The notes beneath the pieces were generated by a model that was given only the letters and a program-made list of their open reading frames with translations, did no database searches and was not told the origin of the DNA. A DNA stretch of 45,129 bases from Rhodospirillales bacterium (GTDB lineage: Bacteria; Pseudomonadota; Alphaproteobacteria; Rhodospirillales; CAMCUA01), in assembly GCA_947470575.1 (NCBI GenBank), contig CANITX010000005.1:1-45129 (forward strand), written 5' to 3'. Position numbers and translations under genes: made by a program. Below are positions 10,255-20,423 of the stretch, piece by piece (position 1 is the first letter of the stretch; every line of letters starts with the position of its first letter).

Positions 10255-10881
10255 ATGCAAGTCATATCGACGTTCGCCGCCGCCGGACGCACCCTCCTGG
10301 CGGTCATGCTGCTCCTGGTCGGCGCCTGCGCGCAAAAGCCGCCGGTTTCCGAAAGCCTGATCGTGGTGCTGCCCGACGAGACCGGCAAGGTCGGCGCCGT
10401 TACGGTCGGCACAGGGGGCAATGCCCGCGTGCTCGACTCCGCCTATGCGACCGGCGCGGCCAACCGCGCGGGCCCACTGACGGCTGCGACGCTCAACCCC
10501 GAGGACGTCGACCGGCGGTTCGGCGCGGCGCTCGCCGCCCGGCCGATCCTACCCCGGCGCTTCACGCTTTATTTCGTGGTCGATTCGGAAACGCTGACCG
10601 AACCGTCGAAACTCGCATTCGACGAGGTTTTCGAGGACATCAAGAAGCGGCCGCATTACGAAATCGAGGTGGTCGGCCATACCGACCGGGTCCAAACCAA
10701 CGACTATAATCAGCGGCTGTCGCAGCAACGAGCCAATCAGGTACGCGGCCTCTTGCTGGCGCGCGGCATCGCGGGCGACGCCATCGTCGCCACTGGGCGT
10801 GGCGAGTTCGACTTGGCCGTGCCCACCGCCGACAACGTTCCCGAGCCGCGCAACCGGCGGGTCGAAATCACGGTCCGATGA
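10255..10881 (+). CDS. OmpA-family lipoprotein
   Basis: Lipobox LLLVGACAQ; C-terminal OmpA/peptidoglycan-binding region YEIEVVGHTDRVQTNDYNQRLSQQRANQVRGLLLARGI...RNRRVEITV. Confidence 0.9.
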   Translation: MQVISTFAAAGRTLLAVMLLLVGACAQKPPVSESLIVVLPDETGKVGAVTVGTGGNARVLDSAYATGAANRAGPLTAATLNPEDVDRRFGAALAARPILPRRFTLYFVVDSETLTEPSKLAFDEVFEDIKKRPHYEIEVVGHTDRVQTNDYNQRLSQQRANQVRGLLLARGIAGDAIVATGRGEFDLAVPTADNVPEPRNRRVEITVR

Positions 10882-10899
10882 CGCGCCGCGATTCGCTTT

Positions 10900-13008
10900 T
10901 CAACGGCCGAGATAGCGCAGCACCAGCACGGTGATATCGTCGCTGGCCGGGGCGCCGGCCGTGAAGCGGGCGACATCGTCGAGCACGGCACGGGTCACTG
11001 TCGCGGCGTCGCCGTCTGTCGGCACGCCAGCGAGCAGTGCCTCCAGTCGTTCGAAGCCATAGGCTTCGCCGGCAGCGTTTTCCGCCTCAGGAATGCCATC
11101 GGTATAGAGCACCAGGGTCTCGCCAGGGGCCAGCTTCAAGCTTTCCGCCGGATAGGGAAACTCATCGACCGTGCAGAGCGGCGGGCCGCCGATGCTCGCG
11201 ACCCGGCGCGGCGGCTGGCCGGGGCTGAGGATATAGGGCGGATCGTGGCCGGCGTTGGCGAAAGCAATCTCACCCGTACGGGTATCCAACAGTCCGGTGA
11301 AAACGGTGATGAACAGCATCGCCGGATTCTCCAGGGACACCGCGCTGTTGGTATCGGCCAGGATGGCGTCGATCGTGGTCGCGCCGTCCGGGCGCAGAGC
11401 TCGGGCCTTGCCGAGCGCCTTGGCGACGGCCATGAACAAGGCCGCCGGAACGCCTTTTCCCGAGACATCGCCGACCAGGAAGAACAAACGGTCGGCATCG
11501 ACGAAGGCATAGTCGTAGAGGTCGCCGCCCACCTCCCGGGCCGGCTCGATGGCAGCGTGCAAGTCGATCTCCGGGCGGCCGGGAAAGGCCGGGAAGGTGC
11601 GCGGCAGGATGCCCAATTGGATTTCGCGGGCCGCCGCCAGTTCGCCTTCGATGCGTTCCGCCGCAGCGCGTTCACGGGCCAGGTCTTCCTGCAAGTGGCG
11701 ACGCAGCCGCTCGGCAGCGGCCAGCGACAGCACCAACATGGCCGTGAAGATGGCAACGGTAGAGACTGCCGGCCCCGCCGCATCGATCAGCAAGCCATGC
11801 GCCGCGAAGGCATACCAAGCGCCGGCCGCCGGCAAGACCACCGCGACCAGCAGAGGTAAGGGGCTCAGGCGCGGCCGGACCCGAGGCACCACGACGATCA
11901 TGGCGATGCCGGCAAGCAGTAGGACGGCGGATTCAAGCGGCACCGCCCAACGCGGGCGGACCAACATGCTGCCGGCAAGAATGCTTTCCAAGAGCTGGGC
12001 GTGAACCTCGACACCCGGCATGTTGGCCGCGGTCGGGGTAGCGACAAAGTCGTTGATGCCCAGCGCCGTACTGCCGAGCAGCACCAGCATACCGTCCATC
12101 GCGCCGGGGGCCATGCGGCCCTCCAGCAGGTCGGCGGCGGAGACGAAACGTTCCGGCCGGTGCGGACCGTAATGCACCCAGGCCCGGCCGTCGGGATCGG
12201 TCGGTACGAACAGGTCGGCGACAATGATGCCGACCACGCCGCCAGTATCGGCCTCGACGGTGAAGCCTGCCGCCCCTGACGCGACACGCAGCATCTCGAT
12301 GCTCAAGGCCGGATAAAGCGTCCCGTCGACTGCTACGGCCAGCGGCACCCGGCGCACCATACCATCGCGTTCCGGCGGCACGCTGAGTGCTCCGTTGCCG
12401 GCGGCAACCCTGACGATCTCGTCGAGGCTGGCTAGCAGTCCGCCGTAGGACCAGACGAACGGCAGCGGGTCGCCGCCGCGGACCAGCGAAGCCGTACGTG
12501 GCGGCAGGCGTCCCGGCCGGCCAGGCGGCGGCACCGGTAGCGCCGCCATGCCAAGCACGGCCGGAAGGCGGCCCAGGCTGGCCGCGAGGCGGGTATCGTT
12601 GGACGGCAGCCGGGCGATGTGTTCGCGCAACGCCGGATCGACGTCGAGGTCGGCTTCCGATTCCAGAAGACGGTGCGGCGACAAACGATCGGGTTCTGCG
12701 AACAGGATATCGACGCCGAGCGCCAGCGGCCCTCCTTCGGCTATGGCCTCGACCAGACGGGCGGTCAGACTGCGCGGCCAGGGCCATTGGCCGAAGCGGG
12801 CAAGCGACCGTTCATCGATATCGACGATAGCTACCGGCCCCAGGCCGGGCCGCGGCCAGATCGCCTGAAACGTGTCGAACTGCCACAAGCGGACTTGGGG
12901 AAAGGGCGGCGGATCGAACAGGTGCAGTGCCAACAGCACAGCGAGGCAGAGCATGCCGAGCGGCCGGCCTGAGCCGACACGGAACCAAGCAAGCCAGCGA
13001 CCGGTCAT
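10900..13008 (-). CDS. CHASE2 sensor domain - transmembrane - SpoIIE/RsbU-type PP2C phosphatase
   Basis: N-term CHASE2-type (VAIVDIDERSLARFGQWPWPRSLTARLVEAI), TM segments, then EIQLGILPRTFPAF...REVGGDLYDYAFVDADRLFFLVGDVSGKGVPAALFMA...VLYTDGIPEAEN. Confidence 0.93.
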   Translation of the reverse strand: MTGRWLAWFRVGSGRPLGMLCLAVLLALHLFDPPPFPQVRLWQFDTFQAIWPRPGLGPVAIVDIDERSLARFGQWPWPRSLTARLVEAIAEGGPLALGVDILFAEPDRLSPHRLLESEADLDVDPALREHIARLPSNDTRLAASLGRLPAVLGMAALPVPPPGRPGRLPPRTASLVRGGDPLPFVWSYGGLLASLDEIVRVAAGNGALSVPPERDGMVRRVPLAVAVDGTLYPALSIEMLRVASGAAGFTVEADTGGVVGIIVADLFVPTDPDGRAWVHYGPHRPERFVSAADLLEGRMAPGAMDGMLVLLGSTALGINDFVATPTAANMPGVEVHAQLLESILAGSMLVRPRWAVPLESAVLLLAGIAMIVVVPRVRPRLSPLPLLVAVVLPAAGAWYAFAAHGLLIDAAGPAVSTVAIFTAMLVLSLAAAERLRRHLQEDLARERAAAERIEGELAAAREIQLGILPRTFPAFPGRPEIDLHAAIEPAREVGGDLYDYAFVDADRLFFLVGDVSGKGVPAALFMAVAKALGKARALRPDGATTIDAILADTNSAVSLENPAMLFITVFTGLLDTRTGEIAFANAGHDPPYILSPGQPPRRVASIGGPPLCTVDEFPYPAESLKLAPGETLVLYTDGIPEAENAAGEAYGFERLEALLAGVPTDGDAATVTRAVLDDVARFTAGAPASDDITVLVLRYLGR

Positions 13009-13035
13009 CGTCTCCGGCTCAGCGCATTAGCTCGT

Positions 13036-13995
13036 TCACAAGCGGATTTCCATACCGTCATAGGCGGCAAGTACCCGCAGCGGCGAGCTTTCGCGGCTGA
13101 GCTCTTCGAAGCGCACCGTTTCGTCGTGCAGGGTGGCGATGGCGCGATCGTCGGAGTTGGGATCGTGGTGAAACAGGCAAAGCGTCTTCACCCCGGCCCG
13201 GTGGCAGAGTTCGACGGCGACAATATTGCTGGAATGGCCCCAGTCTTGGCGAATGGTCAACGCATCGGCCAGGGAATACATGGTGTCGAAGATAACCACA
13301 TCGGCGCCGCGGAAAAACTCGACGAAGGCTTCCGTATGTTCCGGATTGTCGAGCTTGTGCTCTGAATCGGTGGAATAGACCACCGTCTTGCCGTCCTTTT
13401 CGAAGCGATAGCCGAAGGAATCGCCGGAATGATACTGCGGGATCGAATGGACGGTCATGCCGGCGACCTGCACCGGCATCCCCGGCGTCATGATGTCATA
13501 GACAATAGTCCCGCCGAGCTGATCGTATTCGACCGGAAAGCTGGGCGCCGCATGCTGGCGGCGCAGCGCCGCCTCGATATTGGGGTGGCAGCCGTGAATG
13601 ATCGTGCGGTGTCCGGGTACGTAGGCCGGCACGAAGAACGGGAACCCCATGATGTGGTCCCAGTGCATGTGCGACACGAAGGCATGATAGACAGGGTCCT
13701 TGCGGCGCTTCGGCTTGGCCATCGCGTAATTGCCAAATGCGCGCAAACCCGAGCCCAGGTCGCAAAAGACGAACTCATCGCTGCCGGCATCGATCTCGAC
13801 ACATGGCGAATTACCGCCGAAGGTACTACCGGTGGCGAAGTCCAACTCCAGATCGATAAAGGCGTCCGCATCGGCGTCGGTCTCGAATCTCCGCCCGCTG
13901 GCCTTGAGCAGCGCTTCGCGCAACTTCTCGCGCACGGCCGCTGCACCTAAAGGCGCCGGCAAGGAGCCTCGCGTTCCCCAGAATCTTACCAACAT
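13036..13995 (-). CDS. Metallo-beta-lactamase-fold hydrolase
   Basis: MLVRFWGTRGSLPAP...VSHMHWDHIMGFPFFVPAYVPG (HxHxDH)...YSTDSEH; MBL phosphodiesterase-like. Confidence 0.9.
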   Translation of the reverse strand: MLVRFWGTRGSLPAPLGAAAVREKLREALLKASGRRFETDADADAFIDLELDFATGSTFGGNSPCVEIDAGSDEFVFCDLGSGLRAFGNYAMAKPKRRKDPVYHAFVSHMHWDHIMGFPFFVPAYVPGHRTIIHGCHPNIEAALRRQHAAPSFPVEYDQLGGTIVYDIMTPGMPVQVAGMTVHSIPQYHSGDSFGYRFEKDGKTVVYSTDSEHKLDNPEHTEAFVEFFRGADVVIFDTMYSLADALTIRQDWGHSSNIVAVELCHRAGVKTLCLFHHDPNSDDRAIATLHDETVRFEELSRESSPLRVLAAYDGMEIRL

Positions 13996-14013
13996 GACCG
14001 TTTCCTTGCCTGG

Positions 14014-14385
14014 TCAGCCGCCCGCGTCGAAAGCTACCGCCGCATCGGCCGACATCGAGAGTAACGATGCGCGCAAATCGGCGAAGACTGGGATGACAAA
14101 ATTGAAGCGGCTGATTTCAAATATTTCACGCACGACGGGAGTCAGCGCGGCAACCGCGATCTTACCCCCGCCAGCCTTACTTTTCTTAGCGGCGACCATC
14201 AAGGTACGCAACCCCACGCTGCTGACATAATCGACCAGGCCAAAATCCAATGCCACCTTTGCCCCGCCCGGCACGTCGACCAAACCAACCAAGCGGCTCT
14301 GGAAGGCAGCCGATGCGTCCTGGTCCAAACGGCCCACCGCCTTCAACACCGTTACATCGGCCAATCGTCGTTCCTGGATTTCCAC
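14014..14385 (-). CDS. STAS-domain anti-sigma-factor antagonist
   Basis: VEIQERRLADVTVLKAVGRLDQDASAAFQSRL...VALDFGLVDYVSSVGLRTLMVAAKKSKAGGGKIAVAALTPVVREIFEIS. GTG start inferred (the longer ORF to 14463 is less STAS-like). Confidence 0.88.
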   Translation of the reverse strand: MEIQERRLADVTVLKAVGRLDQDASAAFQSRLVGLVDVPGGAKVALDFGLVDYVSSVGLRTLMVAAKKSKAGGGKIAVAALTPVVREIFEISRFNFVIPVFADLRASLLSMSADAAVAFDAGG

Positions 14386-14507
14386 GCTATTCCCCCAAGA
14401 CGCCCGACTGCAAACGAACGAGCCCCCTTGGCCCATTCTCGGGGCGGCAATGCGCGGGCGCAAGTCCCGACACGCCGCCCTCTGCGGAGCGCATGTCCCA
14501 ATGCATT

Positions 14508-15194
14508 CTAATAGAGATTCTCCATCACGCTATTGACCGGGACCAGGGCAACGGAGGCGCTGTTGGGCAGGGTCAGGATATGGGCAACGATGGCGGCAAT
14601 GTCATCAGGCTTGCTCATATCCCCGGGAAGGGTGCCGGTATTGACCATCATCTCGGTATCCACCGGACCCGGACATATGGCGGTGGCCCGTATGCCATGT
14701 TGCCATCCGGTCATGCGCAGCCCGTCGGTCATGGCGCGCGCCGCATGCTTGGTCATGGCATAAAGCATGCTGTTGGCGTTCTTCAGCCTGAGCCCCCCCA
14801 GGGAGACAAGATTGACGATGCGCCCATGGCCGCACTTCCTGAGGTGAGGGAATGCGCGTTGACTGAGCATGAAGGGCGCCTTGACGTTGACCTGAAAGAT
14901 GGCGTCGAAAGCGCGTTCTTCCACGTCTTCGAAGGCGGCGCGGTTGACGATGGCGGCATCGTTCACCACGGCATCGATGCCGCCGAACCGCTTGACCGTC
15001 GCCGACACCCATGAATCTGCCGCAGGTATTGGCTCGTTAGCGTCATACGATGTGACAAACACTCGCCCGGTGTCGGCACGCAAATCGGCGGCAAGGCGAC
15101 TCGGGTCACGGACACCAAGACTTAACCGGTAACCATCCGCATGCAACCGTTGCGCAATGGCGCGGCCGATGCCACGAGTAGCGCCGGATAACAT
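14508..15194 (-). CDS. Short-chain dehydrogenase/reductase (classical SDR)
   Basis: LSGATRGIGRAIA, LYAMTKHAAR (YxxxK), CPGPVDTEM. The ATG at 15194 leaves the first beta strand truncated; the true start may be further upstream. Confidence 0.88.
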   Translation of the reverse strand: MLSGATRGIGRAIAQRLHADGYRLSLGVRDPSRLAADLRADTGRVFVTSYDANEPIPAADSWVSATVKRFGGIDAVVNDAAIVNRAAFEDVEERAFDAIFQVNVKAPFMLSQRAFPHLRKCGHGRIVNLVSLGGLRLKNANSMLYAMTKHAARAMTDGLRMTGWQHGIRATAICPGPVDTEMMVNTGTLPGDMSKPDDIAAIVAHILTLPNSASVALVPVNSVMENLY

Positions 15195-15294
15195 AACAAT
15201 GCGATCATTGGGCGGCAGTATGATGACGTCCTCCCGGCTCGTTGCAGCTGGGGAGGATTATAGCCACCAGCCCACCGTTCTTGAATCCCCAGTC

Positions 15295-16809
15295 TTAGCG
15301 CCGAACGATACGCCCTTCCGCAACAGGGGCAACCGCACCCAAGGTTTGGATGTAATTCATGACTGTGGTGGCCATTAGCGTCGCGCCGGATGCATCGATC
15401 AGCACTTTGCCGTTCTTAAACGATCCATAGCCATCGCCCCCGCCAGCCATATAATCGTTGGTCGCCACCCGATAGAGCTTGGCGGGGTCGAGCGGCTGGC
15501 CGCCCACCTTCGCCTCGACCACGCGCTTACCCTTATCCGCCTTGGGATCGAAAACGAAGCTCAGGCCGGAGACCTGCGGAAAGCGGCCAGCGCCGTCCTC
15601 GACCTGCGACACCCCATTCTCCAGCGCCGCCAGCACATCCGATCCCTTCACTTCGAGCAGGACGGTAACATTGCCGAATGGCAATTCGCCCAGGATGTCC
15701 TTGCGGGTCAACTCGCTACCCGCCGGATAGACCTTGTCGCCGCGCAAGCCGCCGCCATTGATGATCGCCACATCGGCATTGACGCCGGCACGCAAGGCAT
15801 CGGCGAATAGATTGCCGAGATTGGTATCGGTGGAGCGCACGCTGCCGCGCCGGGAATCAAGTTCGACCGTGGTCTTGCCAATGACAATGCCAAGTTCCTT
15901 GTCCAGGATCTTCTCATGGCGTTCGACAATGGCCTTGATGCCGGGGTCAGACGCAACCCCAGCAGTCGATATCATCCGCCACTGCGGCACGACGACCAGT
16001 TCCTTCTTATCGCCTTTGGTCACCCATTCGGCGTTGAGATCGATCGCACCCAGGAAATGCGCGTCGTAACCCGATTTATGGATCAACACACCATTCTCAT
16101 AGAACGTGATCGGATCGTGATCGTGGCCCCCGAGAACGAGGTGAATGCCCTTGACCGCTTTGGCCAGATCGCGATCGCCAGCGAGGCTCAAGTGAGTCAT
16201 CGCAACGACGATCTCGGCACCCTGACCCTGCAATGCCTTCACCATGGCCTTGGCGGTTTCGACAGGTGGCGCGAAGGTGATCGACTTGCCCGGCGAGGAC
16301 AGCACCGCCGTTTCCGGCTCCAGCACGCCGAAGAACCCGACCTTAAAACCGCCGACCTCAATGACCCGCGTCGCCTGCAAGCCGCCGGCAGGCTTGCCGT
16401 CGGGCCCTAGAACATTGGCGCCGAGCCACGGGAAGGCCGATTCGGCGAAGCGCTTGGCGGCGATGTCGGGCCCGTAATCGTATTCATGGTTACCGGGAAC
16501 GGCGACGTTGGTGCCAAGAGCGTTGTAGATCTCGATCATCTGCGCGCCCTTGGTCAACGCCGACATTACCGACGGCGAGAGCAAATCACCGCCGAAAGTC
16601 GTCACGCTCAGGGGGTTGGCCGCCCGCTCCGCCTTGAGCAGGGTCATCAACTCGGCCAAGCCGCCTTTACCGCCCTTGGGCGAAATCTCGTAGACGTCAT
16701 TGGTGTGCAAGAATGTAATTTTCGTCGGCGCAGCGATCGCCGCTGCCGCGGAGACAAGAAAATAAAGGACCACCAGACCGTGGGCGGCAGCACGTCTGAT
16801 CCGCATCAT
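15295..16809 (-). CDS. Exported bifunctional metallophosphatase / 5'-nucleotidase
   Basis: Signal peptide; FLHTNDVYEISPKGGKGG, GGDLLSPS, VPGNHEYDYG, VAMTHLSLAGD, LGGHDHDP; C-terminal 5'-nucleotidase domain NLGNLFADALRAGVNADVAIINGGGLR. Confidence 0.93.
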   Translation of the reverse strand: MMRIRRAAAHGLVVLYFLVSAAAAIAAPTKITFLHTNDVYEISPKGGKGGLAELMTLLKAERAANPLSVTTFGGDLLSPSVMSALTKGAQMIEIYNALGTNVAVPGNHEYDYGPDIAAKRFAESAFPWLGANVLGPDGKPAGGLQATRVIEVGGFKVGFFGVLEPETAVLSSPGKSITFAPPVETAKAMVKALQGQGAEIVVAMTHLSLAGDRDLAKAVKGIHLVLGGHDHDPITFYENGVLIHKSGYDAHFLGAIDLNAEWVTKGDKKELVVVPQWRMISTAGVASDPGIKAIVERHEKILDKELGIVIGKTTVELDSRRGSVRSTDTNLGNLFADALRAGVNADVAIINGGGLRGDKVYPAGSELTRKDILGELPFGNVTVLLEVKGSDVLAALENGVSQVEDGAGRFPQVSGLSFVFDPKADKGKRVVEAKVGGQPLDPAKLYRVATNDYMAGGGDGYGSFKNGKVLIDASGATLMATTVMNYIQTLGAVAPVAEGRIVRR

Positions 16810-16890
16810 CAGATTGACCCCCTTGTATCGCCCAAAATGGGCATGACGACGATTAGGTGCGCCGCCTGCTTAGGCGCTTCGCTTGCTGAC

Positions 16891-17601
16891 CTATTTCCCC
16901 GACCAGACGCGCAACGCATCCAGCTTCATCGCACGCTGTTGCTCGGGTGTGTTTTTGTAATCATGGTTAAAAGGAGCCGATTCCCACGAACCATAAGAGG
17001 CATTGGCAATGACCAACCACTTGGTCCCCCAACAGGCCTTGTATTGATCGTAGCTTTGTACTGTATCCATCTTGTCGTCGAGCGGATAGCCGAGAGCGGT
17101 TAAGTTCTGGCGCATGGCTGCTTCCTCTTCCACGGTAAGGTTGGACACGTCGAACACGGCCACACCCTTCGATATGGCATATGTGATGAATTCGAGTGAG
17201 CCTGGCACCGCTCGGGACGTTACGCTCTTGACGAAGCTGTTCCATGTCTTCGCGTCGAAGGACTTTCCTTCTTTGACCAGCCACGCCTGATAATCCGAAT
17301 TGTCGAGCACGGTTTCATCGATATCGAGGATAACGGCCGGCGGTTTGCTCTGAAAGTCGCCGGTCTGCTCGGTAGCCGCCGTCCAATTGCGGTCCACGAG
17401 CGCACGATCCAACAGCATTTCCGCGGCCTTAAAGATTGTCACCGAATTGCCCTGGAATTCCGGCGAACCCTGATTCCACAGGACAGCGTTGGTATTGTCG
17501 TTGGGAACGGCACCTTCAAAGGCCGTAGCAGAGGCAACCATGGTCGCGGCAACGACAATGGTCAGCGCTAAGCGCAAGGGTATATTTATGATGGATTTCA
17601 T
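16891..17601 (-). CDS. Exported HAD acid phosphatase, class C / lipoprotein e(P4)-like (atypically short)
   Basis: Signal peptide; PPAVILDIDETVLDNSDYQ; WGTKWLVIANASYGSWE. The class C GDxLxDF region is not present between LGYPL and WGTKW. Confidence 0.82.
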   Translation of the reverse strand: MKSIINIPLRLALTIVVAATMVASATAFEGAVPNDNTNAVLWNQGSPEFQGNSVTIFKAAEMLLDRALVDRNWTAATEQTGDFQSKPPAVILDIDETVLDNSDYQAWLVKEGKSFDAKTWNSFVKSVTSRAVPGSLEFITYAISKGVAVFDVSNLTVEEEAAMRQNLTALGYPLDDKMDTVQSYDQYKACWGTKWLVIANASYGSWESAPFNHDYKNTPEQQRAMKLDALRVWSGK

Positions 17602-17744
17602 GCTGCCGACCCCTCAAAGATGAAGACGAGAAGCAAGGTGGTACAAACCGCACCGATCACAATCACGACACAACTATAGTTGGCCGACGCAAATCACGAC
17701 AGAAGATTTATTCGGCTGTCCGCTTTACATGGCCTTGTTCATTG

Positions 17745-17772
17745 TTGAAGATTCGACATAGGCTGTTATAGC
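17745..17772 (+). promoter_or_regulatory. Possible sigma70-type promoter (TTGAAG-N16-TATAGC) upstream of the BMP-type transporter operon
   Basis: Pattern match by eye in the divergent intergenic region 17602-17821. Confidence 0.3.
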
Positions 17773-17821
17773 AGCAGCCCAACGCCATCGACCGGCCATC
17801 ACTTAGAGGGGAGCACGTATC

Positions 17822-18829
17822 ATGTCGAAGCGTATGTTTCTGGCAGCAATCATCGTGATCCTCGCAACCCCCGTGACGTCGATGGCCGTGGCAGCCGATA
17901 TCCAACCGGCCATCGTTTATGATTTGGGCGGCAAGTTCGATAAATCCTTCAACGAAGGGGTGTTCGACGGCGCCAGCGCATTCAAAAAGAACACAGGCAT
18001 CGAATACCGCGATTTCGAAATCCAGAACGACTCCCAACGTGAACAGGCACTGCGAAATTTCGCACGGCGCGGTAACGATCCAATATTGGCGGTCGGCTTT
18101 TCACAGGCCGCCGCCGTGGAAAAGGTAGCCAAGGAATTTCCCACTATTCATTTCGCCATCATCGATTCGATGGTCAACCAGCCAAACGTGCAATCTATCG
18201 TCTTCAAGGAACAAGAAGGCTCGTTCGTGGTTGGCGTGTTGGCAAGCATGGCGGCAAAGAGCGGTAAGATCGGCTTCGTCGGTGGCATGGATATTCCGCT
18301 GATCCGTCGCTTTGCCTGCGGCTATATCCAAGGGGCGCGCTACGCCAACGCCAATGTCGAGGTCTTCCAGAATATGACCGGCACGACCGGTGCCGCCTGG
18401 AGCGACCCGGTGAAGGGTGGTGAGTTGGCGAAAAGTCAATTCGACCGGGGCGCTGACGTTGTCTATCACGCCGCCGGTGGCACCGGCATCGGTGTGCTGC
18501 AAGCCGCGGCGGACGCCAATAAGCTCGGCATCGGAGTCGATTCCAACCAGAACCATTTACATCCGGGCAAGGTGTTAACCTCAATGCTAAAGCGTGTTGA
18601 CGTCGCCACCCAACAGACCTTTATGGAAGCGCGGGCCGGTACCTGGAAGCCGGGGCTCAAGGTGTTGGGTCTGAAGGAAAATGGCGTTGGTTGGGCACTC
18701 GACGAAAACAATAAGGCGCTGATCACACCTACCATGAAAGCTGCCGCCGACAAAGCCACCGCCGATATTGCCGCCGGCACAATTCAGGTCCACGACTACA
18801 TGGCTGACAACCATTGCCCCACAAAGTAA
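17822..18829 (+). CDS. BMP-family (purine nucleoside/basic membrane protein) ABC transporter substrate-binding protein
   Basis: Signal peptide; PAIVYDLGGKFDKSFNEGVFDGASAF...GSFVVGVLASMAAKSGKIGFVGGMDIPLIRRFACGYIQGARY; GAGGGGAG-type RBS upstream (gaggggagcacgtatcATG). Confidence 0.94.
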   Translation: MSKRMFLAAIIVILATPVTSMAVAADIQPAIVYDLGGKFDKSFNEGVFDGASAFKKNTGIEYRDFEIQNDSQREQALRNFARRGNDPILAVGFSQAAAVEKVAKEFPTIHFAIIDSMVNQPNVQSIVFKEQEGSFVVGVLASMAAKSGKIGFVGGMDIPLIRRFACGYIQGARYANANVEVFQNMTGTTGAAWSDPVKGGELAKSQFDRGADVVYHAAGGTGIGVLQAAADANKLGIGVDSNQNHLHPGKVLTSMLKRVDVATQQTFMEARAGTWKPGLKVLGLKENGVGWALDENNKALITPTMKAAADKATADIAAGTIQVHDYMADNHCPTK

Positions 18830-18854
18830 CGCCCGGTCGTCTCGGATTGCATCC

Positions 18855-20419
<1,565 letters not shown>

Positions 20420-20423
<4 letters not shown>

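Noticed and set aside
9453-10709. 418-aa plus-strand ORF
   Set aside because: Overlaps HATPase, FecR and OmpA genes in a different frame; Arg-rich shadow ORF.
16863-16876. CGCCT-GCTT-AGGCG hairpin after the acid phosphatase gene
   Set aside because: Stem of 5 bp with no T-tract on the minus strand; too weak to call a terminator.
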